From the NCBI GenBank assembly GCA_030643125.1, contig DAOWML010000048.1:1-10216 (forward strand): 10,216 nucleotides of DNA, read 5' to 3'. Origin of the DNA: Bacteroidales bacterium (lineage in GTDB: Bacteria > Bacteroidota > Bacteroidia > Bacteroidales > UBA12077). Made by a program: the position numbers and the translations under genes. The notes beneath the pieces are model-generated. The model worked only from the letters and a program-made list of their open reading frames with translations. It was not told the DNA's origin and did no database searches. Below, one piece after another: positions 1 to 6,259 of the stretch; position 1 is the first letter of the stretch; each line of letters starts with the position of its first letter.

Positions 1-275
1 CTGTCCTTTTCGCTACTTGAAACTTTGGCTGGTTTAGATCCTCCCGAAAAATCACGAACATAGCCATTAGAGAATACTATTTTTATAAGCGCATTAGGCG
101 ATATGGCAAGCACCTCTCCTTCGGGATCGGAATATTTGGTATACTTAACCATATTTATATTCACTTCTTGTACTATAGCTTCTATTATTGAATTATCTTT
201 CAGATAAATATAATCCTGGGAAAAAACAGAAGCTGAAAAAAACAGAATTATTAAGAACAGGATTGCTTTTTTCAT
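1..275 (-). CDS. Small secreted protein, N-terminal part (C-terminus beyond window)
   Basis: The frame is open from an ATG at 275 to the window edge and gives 91 residues. It starts MKKAILFLIILFFSASVFSQ, a signal peptide with a lysine start, a hydrophobic core and a likely cleavage near S19-Q20. The mature part begins DYIYLKDNSIIEAIV, continues with VKYTKYSDPEGEVLAIS, and then has a KIVFSNG segment. This resembles a common uncharacterised Bacteroidota family of the form 'D-x-I-x-L-K-dG-s-x-I-x-A-x-V ... I-K-Y-K-x-F-d-N-p-dG-P ... I-K-Y-x-N-G'. The family match is from memory and no function is known. The gene is transcribed away from the tRNA-Arg locus. No consensus promoter was recognised at 276-390. 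The visible part is intact. Confidence 0.8.
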   Translation of the reverse strand, partial: MKKAILFLIILFFSASVFSQDYIYLKDNSIIEAIVQEVNINMVKYTKYSDPEGEVLAISPNALIKIVFSNGYVRDFSGGSKPAKVSSSEKD

Positions 276-391
276 AATATACGTTTTTAAAGTATTTGTA
301 TTCAGACAATTTTGATTAAAATTAAGAATTTTATTAGCTAATTAAAAATTAAACGATGACATTTTTTTGTTATAAAGCCTGAAACATGCAT

Positions 392-422
392 TTTGTATAT
401 GTAATTAAAATATCTAATTTTG
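392..422 (+). promoter_or_regulatory. Consensus Bacteroidota promoter P1, upstream of the tRNA-like fragment
   Basis: TTTG at 392-395, 19 nt, then TAATTTTG at 415-422. This is an exact fit to the Bacteroidota sigma-ABfr -33/-7 consensus TTTG-N19-TAnnTTTG. Transcription would start near 429 and run through the tRNA-like fragment and palindrome toward the intact tRNA-Arg. That it is active is inferred. Confidence 0.6.
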
Positions 423-436
423 TGGCACATAAATTA

Positions 437-499
437 GCCCCATACCTGCCTGCCGGTTTAACTGCCGTAGGTAGTCAGGCAGGGTTCAAGGGATAAAAT
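437..499 (+). pseudogene. Partial tRNA-Arg 5' copy interrupted by a 39-nt insert
   Basis: GCCCCATA at 437-444 is identical to 540-547 of the intact tRNA. After 39 unrelated nt, GTTCAAGGGATAAAAT at 484-499 matches 548-563 at 15 of 16 positions (A496 versus G560). The two halves therefore match 23 of 24 contiguous tRNA positions, covering most of the acceptor 5' strand and the D-arm. The copy stops where the anticodon stem would begin. The matched promoter region upstream (415-436 versus 522-539, with a 4-nt length difference) is shared too. I read this as the remnant of a tandem duplication of promoter plus tRNA 5' end. It cannot form a tRNA. A structured leader element is the alternative. Confidence 0.6.
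445..483. repeat. 39-nt palindromic element inserted in the tRNA-like fragment
   Basis: The ends are a perfect 8-bp inverted repeat, CCTGCCTG at 445-452 and CAGGCAGG at 476-483. Inside, ACTGCC (461-466) can pair with GGTAGT (470-475) with one G-T wobble over a GTA loop. The element is much more GC-rich than its surroundings. It sits exactly between bases corresponding to tRNA positions A9 and G10, with no target-site duplication. Size and form fit a REP-like or miniature interspersed repeat. Multicopy status cannot be tested within this window, where no second copy was seen. Confidence 0.6.
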
Positions 500-529
500 T
501 TGTTGAAATACTAATCTAGTGTAATTTTG
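499..529 (+). promoter_or_regulatory. Consensus promoter P2 of tRNA-Arg
   Basis: TTTG at 499-502, 19 nt, then TAATTTTG at 522-529, an exact match to the Bacteroidota -33/-7 consensus. The predicted start near 535 leaves only a few nt of 5' leader before the tRNA at 539. The -33 element begins in the last matched base of the upstream tRNA-like fragment. Confidence 0.7.
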
Positions 530-538
530 TAATAAATT

Positions 539-610
539 GGCCCCATAGTTCAAGGGATAGAATAGCAGTTTCCTAAACTGTAGATCCAGGTTCGAGTCCT
601 GGTGGGGCTA
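539..610 (+). tRNA. tRNA-Arg (anticodon CCU)
   Basis: A 72-nt cloverleaf can be folded by hand. The acceptor stem is GGCCCCA (539-545) with TGGGGCT (603-609), including a terminal G-U pair. T8 and A9 follow. The D-stem is GTTC/GAAT with a GG-containing 8-nt loop (552-559). The anticodon stem is GCAGT/ACTGT, with loop TTCCTAA at 570-576 and anticodon CCT at 572-574. The variable loop has 4 nt. The T-arm is CCAGG-TTCGAGT-CCTGG. The discriminator is A610, and CCA is not encoded. This tRNA decodes AGG arginine codons. It is a single-gene unit with its own promoter and terminator. Confidence 0.95.
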
Positions 611-616
611 CAAAAC

Positions 617-645
617 AAAAAGGCTGCCACATGGTAGCTTTTTTT
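617..645 (+). terminator. Rho-independent terminator of tRNA-Arg
   Basis: GCTGCC (623-628), loop ACAT, GGTAGC (633-638), with one G-T wobble, followed by a run of seven T at 639-645. It begins only a few nt after the tRNA 3' end. The A-run at 617-621 extends the stem against the T-run. Confidence 0.85.
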
Positions 646-899
646 GTTCCTTTCCTAACGAGAAGCAGAAAACGGATTAAAGACGTAGATTATTTTTAAA
701 ATTCAATTTTACAAATATTCATCTCAAATTAAAACACCATTTAACTTCCCCAATTTTAAATAGCACAGGAATAAAACGAACCACCATATTAGCATAATTG
801 CCTGATTTATTGCTAAAAAAGTTACATTTTTCCCAATTTCACAGTTATGAAACAATCATACGCTGATTTACGTTAAATTAGTACCAAACCTATCTTGCT
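646..899. other. Intergenic region, no recognised feature
   Basis: This is AT-rich spacer between the tRNA terminator and the endonuclease gene. I see no open frame with coding character, no hairpin and no full promoter match. The endonuclease promoter must lie here but was not identified. Confidence 0.5.
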
Positions 900-1922
900 A
901 TGAAAAAAATACTTACAATAAGTTTTGTATTAATTACTTTTGTGTGTTTTTCGCAAATTCCTGATGGATACTACAACAGCGCAGAAGATTTAAACGGTGA
1001 AGAACTTAAAACGGCGCTTTATAATATTATTAAAGGGCACACCGACTATCCATATACTAATGCCACTACAGACACATGGGATATCTTGAAAGAGTCAGAT
1101 CGAGATCCTAATAATTCTGATAATGTACTTTTAATTTATACAGGAGAGTCGGTTAATGCAGCACAGGAATATAATTATGGTTCCGGTTGGAATCGAGAAC
1201 ACGTTTGGGCAAAATCGCATGGTTTTCCCGAAGAAAGTCAAGATGCTTATCGGGATGCACATCATTTAAGGCCTTGTGATATTTCTGTTAACTCTGCTCG
1301 TGGAACAAAAGATTTTGATAATGGAGGAACACAACACTCAGAGGCAACCGAATGCTATACAGATTCTGATTCGTGGGAACCAAGACCGGTAGAAAAAGGA
1401 GACGTTGCCCGCATGATGTTTTATATGGCAACTCGCTACGAAGGAGAATCTGGTGACTCTGATTTAGAATTGGTTGATTATACTGGTACAGATACATATA
1501 CCCCGTTATTTGGAAAGCTTTCAACCTTAATTCAATGGAACGAAGAAGACCCCGTAGATGATTTTGAAAGAAACAGAAATGAGGTGGTATTTTCTTACCA
1601 GGGAAATAGAAATCCTTTTATTGATCATCCTGAATTTGTAAATGCAATTTATAATCCTGATGAAGATACAACTTCAACAGATATATTCATACTAGCTGAA
1701 GAACAGCAAATTAAGATTTATCCAAATCCGGCAACTAACTATATTAACATTGATGCTCCGGATAATTATTCTTTTGAAATTTATTCTGTTATAGGTGCTA
1801 AAATGCTAGAAACAAAGAACAAACAGATTGATATTAGTTATTTTGATAAGGGAATTTATTTTGTGCTTATTAAAAACGAAAATGGAATGAGTGTTAAAAG
1901 CCAGAAAGTAATTAAAAAATAA
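900..1922 (+). CDS. Secreted endonuclease I family nuclease with T9SS sorting domain
   Basis: 340 aa. It begins with a signal peptide, MKKILTISFVLITFVCFSQ, cut near Q19. The catalytic domain of the Endonuclease_1 (EndA/NucM/Vvn-like, beta-beta-alpha-metal) family spans about residues 22-250. Its signature is WNREHVWAKSHG (97-108), with E100-H101 as the likely metal ligand and general base. DAHHLRP (119-125) and SVNSARG (129-135) follow, with N131 the probable metal-binding Asn. The family motif NRNPFIDHPEFV lies at 236-247. A linker leads to a C-terminal domain from IKIYPNPATNYINI (271-284) to the end, a T9SS type A sorting signal. The family cleaves DNA and RNA non-specifically outside the cell, so nutrient scavenging or matrix DNA turnover is likely. 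The ATG at 900 gives the signal peptide directly. No Shine-Dalgarno is seen. Nothing is truncated, and a hairpin terminator follows. Confidence 0.95.
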   Translation: MKKILTISFVLITFVCFSQIPDGYYNSAEDLNGEELKTALYNIIKGHTDYPYTNATTDTWDILKESDRDPNNSDNVLLIYTGESVNAAQEYNYGSGWNREHVWAKSHGFPEESQDAYRDAHHLRPCDISVNSARGTKDFDNGGTQHSEATECYTDSDSWEPRPVEKGDVARMMFYMATRYEGESGDSDLELVDYTGTDTYTPLFGKLSTLIQWNEEDPVDDFERNRNEVVFSYQGNRNPFIDHPEFVNAIYNPDEDTTSTDIFILAEEQQIKIYPNPATNYINIDAPDNYSFEIYSVIGAKMLETKNKQIDISYFDKGIYFVLIKNENGMSVKSQKVIKK

Positions 1923-1926
1923 AAAG

Positions 1927-1952
1927 AAAAGCCGGCAGTTTGCCGGCTTTTT
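1927..1952. terminator. Bidirectional terminator between convergent genes
   Basis: A perfect 7-bp stem, GCCGGCA (1931-1937) and TGCCGGC (1941-1947), has a GTT loop. It is flanked by A4 on the left and T5 on the right, so it can terminate both the endonuclease gene (+) and the 1969-2655 gene (-). Confidence 0.9.
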
Positions 1953-1968
1953 CATTCAACTATTTTTT

Positions 1969-2655
1969 TTATTTTTTGATTCCTGTTAACAGGGTATATC
2001 CCATGGACTTTCCGTTAGAGTATGTTTCACTTTTAACTGTTCCAACATCCTCCGCAATCCATTCAGCTGCTTCCATTCTTGCGCTAAACAGAGTTTTTAC
2101 GGTTATAGTATAAGTAATTTTATAACAATCAAAAGTTCCAGCTTCGGTAGTAATTTCTTCTTTTGCTTCTACTTTTCTTTTGGTAATATCTGTTGTCATT
2201 CCCATAATTTTCAATCCTTCACTGTAAACAGATATTTCCAACTTGCCATCTCCAAGATCGTCTCCAATATTTAAGTTAGCAGGAATTTTAAGATTGTTAC
2301 TTTCTACTTTAACATCCATCTCTTCGTACGCCTCCATTGTCTGTGAGCTCATAAAACTCTTCATATCAACAGAATACTCTCCATTTTCACACATAACGCT
2401 AAATTCCGTTTTACCTAAATCTTTGCCTTTTTTATCAAACGATTGAGTTTCGATAAGCGCTGAAATTGAATTACCTGTTTCTTTAAATTCTTTTATAGTT
2501 TGAATACTACTACCGGTAAGTTTGTCTTTTTTATCAAAGCTTTTAAACTCTAATTTTGCTCCCTGTGTTTTAGGGTAATAGAACGTACAATCCTGAGCAA
2601 ATGTTAATAAAGAAGAAAACAGGATTATTCCTGCAAATACTATTGTTTTTTTCAT
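1969..2655 (-). CDS. Exported DUF3108/TapB-like protein of unknown function
   Basis: 228 aa, starting with a clear signal peptide, MKKTIVFAGIILFSSLLTFA, cut near A20-Q21. The mature part is predicted to be mostly beta strands: paired segments in the N-half (KLEFKSFDKKDKLTGS at 34-49), then IPANLNIGDDLGDGKLEI (124-141). The C-terminal half has EAGTFDCYKITYTITVK (171-187) and AEWIAEDVGTVKSETYSNGK (197-216). The 'tx-aGtf-x-c-y-k-i' strand and the 'w-x-a-x-d-v-G-x-V-k-s-e' strand are typical of exported beta-rich proteins of the DUF3108/TapB type. That assignment is from memory and moderate. Mature C23 is three residues after the likely cut, so it is not a standard lipobox position. It has no T9SS tail, so a periplasmic location is likely. 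Its reading direction is the same as the hydrolase upstream, 109 nt away, and it has a possible promoter of its own. Confidence 0.75.
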   Translation of the reverse strand: MKKTIVFAGIILFSSLLTFAQDCTFYYPKTQGAKLEFKSFDKKDKLTGSSIQTIKEFKETGNSISALIETQSFDKKGKDLGKTEFSVMCENGEYSVDMKSFMSSQTMEAYEEMDVKVESNNLKIPANLNIGDDLGDGKLEISVYSEGLKIMGMTTDITKRKVEAKEEITTEAGTFDCYKITYTITVKTLFSARMEAAEWIAEDVGTVKSETYSNGKSMGYTLLTGIKK

Positions 2656-2738
2656 AGTTTAAATTATTAGTGTTTTTTTATAATTTAATAAAATATTCTC
2701 TTTTATAGCAACTTAAAGTTGAAATGTGTTTATAAAAA

Positions 2739-2746
2739 CAAATTTA
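2739..2746 (-). promoter_or_regulatory. Possible -7 element for the DUF3108-like gene
   Basis: On the minus strand this reads TAAATTTG, an exact TAnnTTTG match. It would give a start near 2732 and a 5' UTR of about 77 nt. No TTTG lies 19-21 nt upstream, so it is a half-match only. Confidence 0.35.
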
Positions 2747-2764
2747 GCCAAAAGAACAATTTGT

Positions 2765-3586
2765 TTATTTATCAAAAACAGTATGTAAATAGGTTTCAAA
2801 ACTAACATTAAAATCGGCAGGACTTTCATAAAACAATATATGGCCGACATCTCTTATTATTTGAATTAAATTTCTCCAGATTGTTGGAATATCAATTGAA
2901 TTTAAATAATCAAAATTGATTATTTGATCATATTCCCCATAATAAACCGCCACGGGCACCGCAATTTCCTTTATTATTTCTAACTGATCTTTAAATTTCC
3001 CTTTTTTAATCGATTCAAATAAAAACTTTCTGGTTTTTAAATCGGCTTTTCTTATTATCTCCGGTATAAATTCCGGGTATTGCGTTTTCTCCTCAACAAA
3101 AAGACTCGCTAATTGATGAGCTTCACTATCATCAATTCCGGCCTTTGAAAATAAATCCAGAAAGGTGTCTTTTTGATACATCTCATCTGAAATCGGATTT
3201 GAAAAAGGAACTGCACTAAGCAAAACCAAACCCTGAGGATTGTTTAGCTTGCTAAACGCTTCAAGAATAATGTTTGCGCCTGTATTGTGTCCAACATAAA
3301 CAGCGTTTTTTAAATTCAGTTCATTGTTAAAATGAATTAAAAAATCGCTTAATCCTGCAATAGTGTAATCCTCTTCAGGCTTGTCCGAAAACTCGGAACT
3401 GCCATGACCAATTAAATCCACAGCAATAAATCGAAATTGATATGATAAAACGGAATCAATAAGTTGTCGGATAAATATTGCTGATGAAGAAGACATGCCA
3501 TGAACAAAAACAACAGGATGACCGCTATCTCTGGATTCATAATACGAAACTTCTTTGCCTTTAACTTTTATTCTTTTTTGTTTCAT
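2765..3586 (-). CDS. Alpha/beta-hydrolase fold protein with Asn at the nucleophile position
   Basis: 273 aa, no signal peptide, so cytoplasmic. The fold landmarks are in order: the oxyanion-hole loop VVFVHGMSS (25-33), strand plus turn IAVDLIGHGSS (54-64), nucleophile elbow YVGHNTGAN (97-105), the acid loop VYYGEYDQII (214-223) with D220, and the base loop RDVGHILFYESP (245-256) with H249. A helical cap lies at about 125-205. The elbow is normally G-x-S-x-G, but here it is G-H-N-T-G. The codon at 3284-3286 reads AAT on the minus strand, one base from AGT (Ser). The Asp and His of the triad are present. The protein may be a pseudoenzyme, a binding protein, or a non-hydrolytic member of the fold. 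Substrate is unknown. No other damage is visible. It reads in the same direction as the downstream 1969-2655 gene. Confidence 0.9.
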   Translation of the reverse strand: MKQKRIKVKGKEVSYYESRDSGHPVVFVHGMSSSSAIFIRQLIDSVLSYQFRFIAVDLIGHGSSEFSDKPEEDYTIAGLSDFLIHFNNELNLKNAVYVGHNTGANIILEAFSKLNNPQGLVLLSAVPFSNPISDEMYQKDTFLDLFSKAGIDDSEAHQLASLFVEEKTQYPEFIPEIIRKADLKTRKFLFESIKKGKFKDQLEIIKEIAVPVAVYYGEYDQIINFDYLNSIDIPTIWRNLIQIIRDVGHILFYESPADFNVSFETYLHTVFDK

Positions 3587-3721
3587 CTTACAAAATTTTT
3601 ATTTTATATAAATTTAAGAAAACTATGTATATCAGTCAAATAATAATTTGTTTATTAGGGTATTTTATAACTCTCTAATCATATTCATGTATTAAACTCT
3701 ACCGATATTCGGGATTATTGG

Positions 3722-3729
3722 TAACTTTG
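3722..3729 (+). promoter_or_regulatory. Possible -7 element of the M1 peptidase gene
   Basis: TAACTTTG matches TAnnTTTG exactly and lies 21 nt before the ATG at 3751, so the 5' leader would be about 15 nt. No TTTG is found at the matching -33 position. Confidence 0.45.
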
Positions 3730-3750
3730 ATGTAATAAACTTTGTGCTTT

Positions 3751-5682
3751 ATGAAAAATACCCTGCTTATATTATTCGTATTTGCAACAGGACAATTGTT
3801 CGGGCAAATAACTAATCCTGACTCTTATAAGAGTTTGCGCGAATCACGATTAAAAAGTGATATTAACCTGTATTATAATCCGTTAATGGATAAATACGAT
3901 ATTTTTTTTGTGAAACTGGATATTGAAGTTTCTGATCAATCAACTTTTATTTCAGGAAATGTAACTATACAAGCTAAAGTCGCTAAAGAACTCGACACAT
4001 TGTTATTCGATTTTAGCAATTACATGACTGTTGATTCTGTTTTTATTAACAATAAAAAGATAACCGTAGAACATTCAGATAATATAATTAAATATATCTT
4101 TGATATACCGGTTTCTATTGGGGAAAATATTAAGGCACAAATCTTTTATCGTGGAACACCAGATCCAGATGGAAGAGGTGTAACAAATGCATACTCTCAA
4201 AACTGGGGGAAAAACGTTACCTGGACTTTATCCGAATCTTTCCATGCTTATAAGTGGTGGCCATGTAAACAGGTTTTATCAGATAAAATTGATTCTGTAT
4301 ATATCTTTTTAACTTGTGATGATGATTGCAAGGCCGGATCAAATGGTTTGTTAACTAACGAAGTTGATTTAGTTAATAATAAAAAACGATTCGAATGGAA
4401 AACTTTTTATTCAATTAATTATTACTTAATCTCGTATGCTGTTGCAGAATACCAGGATTATTCCATTTATGCAAACCCGGAAGGTAGCGATCCTGTTTTA
4501 ATTCAGAATTATATTTATGAAGGTAACGATTGTTTGGATAACTACAAATCGGACATTGACGAAACCATAAACTTTATTGAACTATTTAGTGATAAATTTG
4601 GACTTTATCCTTTTGCCAACGAAAAATACGGACATTGTTTGACCGAACTGGGTGGAGGAATGGAACACCAAACCATGACCACCTTGGGTAACTTCGGTTT
4701 TGGACTGGTTTCGCACGAATTAGGACATATGTGGTTTGGTGATTATGTTACTTGTGCTACATGGCAGGATATCTGGATTAATGAAGGATTTGCATCATAT
4801 ACCGAGTATGTTGCTTTAGAAAATTTGCAATCAGCAACAGATGCAAATAGTTGGATGAACACTGCGCATACATATGCGTTCGAAGAGCCCAATAAAAGTG
4901 TGTATATTCCTTTTACGGAAGCTTTTAATGAAAGCCGTATTTTTAACTATCGGCTTTCGTACAAAAAAGGAGCGGCAATTATTCATATGATTCGACATGA
5001 AATTAATGATGATGACCTGTTTTTTGCCTCACTACGAAATTATTTATCTGAATATGGAGATAGCGTTGCCACAGGCGATGATTTTAAAACGTCTATTGAA
5101 TACAGCACCGGAATAGATTTTGACCTGTTTTTTGATCAATGGTATTATGGTAAAGGATATCCTCGCTTCGATGTGGAATACACCCAGGTAAATGACACTT
5201 TATTTATGGCTGTAAACCAGTCAACTTCATCAACCGAAACTCCTGTTTTTCAATTATTCGTAGACTTTAAAGTTTATTTTTCTGATGGAGATACTTCTTT
5301 AAGACTTTACCAGTCAAACAATTTTGAAACTTTTATAATCCCATTATCTAAAACTGTAACAAACATCATTGTCGATCCAAACAATTGGATTTTAAATGAA
5401 GCAGGAACGATTGATTCCGTTGATTCTCCCGGAAACAATAAATCTCTCTTCAGTTTTTTCCCTAATCCGGCAAAAGAAATAATAAATATTCGTTTTAATG
5501 TGAGACTATATTCACAAAAAAAACAAATTCAAATTATGGATTTAAATGGAAGGTTAATGAAAACCATAACGTCCAATTCGAACTTGATTCCTGTCAATAT
5601 TTCTGATTTATCAACCGGAGTATATTTTGTTAAAGGAATTTCAAGTAAAAATACCCATACCTATAAATTTATAAAACAATAA
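3751..5682 (+). CDS. Secreted M1-family zinc metallopeptidase with T9SS sorting domain
   Basis: 643 aa from the ATG at 3751. That start gives the signal peptide MKNTLLILFVFATGQLFGQ, whereas the in-frame TTG at 3742 only adds three residues. The N-terminal beta domain (about 25-240) is followed by the thermolysin-like catalytic domain. This carries the exopeptidase loop GGGMEHQ (301-307, the GxMEN equivalent), the zinc site HELGH (322-326) and the third ligand E345 in NEGF, i.e. HExxH-x18-E. The likely transition-state Tyr is Y404 in SYKKGAA. After about residue 480 comes a beta-rich segment, then the T9SS C-terminal domain from FFPNPAKEI (569-577). It lacks the large C-terminal helical domain of long M1 enzymes. 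The family removes N-terminal residues from peptides. Here it would act at the cell surface or outside the cell. It is transcribed alone, divergently from the hydrolase. Confidence 0.93.
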   Translation: MKNTLLILFVFATGQLFGQITNPDSYKSLRESRLKSDINLYYNPLMDKYDIFFVKLDIEVSDQSTFISGNVTIQAKVAKELDTLLFDFSNYMTVDSVFINNKKITVEHSDNIIKYIFDIPVSIGENIKAQIFYRGTPDPDGRGVTNAYSQNWGKNVTWTLSESFHAYKWWPCKQVLSDKIDSVYIFLTCDDDCKAGSNGLLTNEVDLVNNKKRFEWKTFYSINYYLISYAVAEYQDYSIYANPEGSDPVLIQNYIYEGNDCLDNYKSDIDETINFIELFSDKFGLYPFANEKYGHCLTELGGGMEHQTMTTLGNFGFGLVSHELGHMWFGDYVTCATWQDIWINEGFASYTEYVALENLQSATDANSWMNTAHTYAFEEPNKSVYIPFTEAFNESRIFNYRLSYKKGAAIIHMIRHEINDDDLFFASLRNYLSEYGDSVATGDDFKTSIEYSTGIDFDLFFDQWYYGKGYPRFDVEYTQVNDTLFMAVNQSTSSTETPVFQLFVDFKVYFSDGDTSLRLYQSNNFETFIIPLSKTVTNIIVDPNNWILNEAGTIDSVDSPGNNKSLFSFFPNPAKEIINIRFNVRLYSQKKQIQIMDLNGRLMKTITSNSNLIPVNISDLSTGVYFVKGISSKNTHTYKFIKQ

Positions 5683-5804
5683 TTCCTGAAGAATATTAAA
5701 CTATATTTAAATAATTGCGTATAATAAACTATAAACGATATTGTTAAACCTATCTGACGAACATTCAAAAAAATAAATACAAATCTTAAACTAACCCAAA
5801 CTAA

Positions 5805-5810
5805 AAGGAG
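5805..5810 (+). promoter_or_regulatory. Strong Shine-Dalgarno of the zinc-ribbon gene
   Basis: AAGGAG ends 7 nt before the ATG at 5818. This is ideal anti-SD spacing and fixes that start. The other plus-strand genes here have no such site, which is the rule in Bacteroidota. Confidence 0.75.
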
Positions 5811-5817
5811 ATATTTT

Positions 5818-6216
5818 ATGAAACAAAACTTTATATGTCCCCGTTGTAAAGGCTACTTAAATGTAGGAGAATTCATTGTTTTATCGGCAGAAACCAAAGA
5901 TGGCAATGCCGGATTAATTCTTTTTAGCCAGGAAATTGGTAACTACACTACTAAAAAAAATGATGCTTTTGTAACTGCGGAAGGAGAAAAGTGTGATTTT
6001 TTCTGTCCTCTTTGCCAGAAGAAATTAGCTGCTGATGTTCATGACAATCTCTCACATATCATTATGATTGATGAAAATAAAAAAGAATATGAAATATTAT
6101 TCAGTAAAATCGCCGGAGAAAAAAGTACTTATAAGATTGTTGGAGAATCATTAGAAGTGTTTGGCGATCATCATTCTAATTATATTGATTTTATCAATTT
6201 AAGCCAAACCAAATAA
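5818..6216 (+). CDS. Small zinc-ribbon protein, function unknown
   Basis: 132 aa, no signal peptide or membrane segment. Two CxxC knuckles are visible: CPRC (C7, C10) and CPLC (C63, C66), with an additional C59. Together they suggest a single zinc ribbon whose halves are split by about 50 residues. The C-terminal half has the segment SHIIMIDENKKEYEILFSKI (79-98) followed by GEKSTYKIVGES and HHSNYIDFINLS. This looks like a conserved uncharacterised Bacteroidota family (recalled, not checked). The strong Shine-Dalgarno and own terminator imply a separately expressed, perhaps abundant protein. A nucleic-acid or protein-binding role is possible, but nothing in the sequence decides it. Confidence 0.85.
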   Translation: MKQNFICPRCKGYLNVGEFIVLSAETKDGNAGLILFSQEIGNYTTKKNDAFVTAEGEKCDFFCPLCQKKLAADVHDNLSHIIMIDENKKEYEILFSKIAGEKSTYKIVGESLEVFGDHHSNYIDFINLSQTK

Positions 6217-6224
6217 GCCAATAG

Positions 6225-6251
6225 AAAAGGGAGGTTTCAACCTCCCTTTTT
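6225..6251. terminator. Bidirectional terminator after the zinc-ribbon and YitT genes
   Basis: GGGAGGT (6229-6235), loop TTCA, ACCTCCC (6240-6246) form a perfect 7-bp stem. A4 precedes it and T5 follows, so it can end transcripts from both convergent genes. Confidence 0.9.
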
Positions 6252-6259
6252 ATGTTTTT

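Noticed and set aside
333..342. ATTAGCTAAT palindrome upstream of the first gene
   Set aside because: A 10-bp palindrome in very AT-rich intergenic DNA is expected by chance, and nothing else supports a site.
437..610. A tRNA gene with an intron, or two complete tRNAs in tandem
   Set aside because: The upstream copy contains only the 5' 24 positions and lacks the anticodon and T arms. The downstream copy is complete by itself.
891..898. TATCTTGC as -7 element of the endonuclease gene
   Set aside because: It is an imperfect match and would place the transcription start after the ATG at 900.
3742..3750. TTG start for the M1 peptidase
   Set aside because: It only adds three residues before a standard signal peptide that begins at the ATG at 3751.
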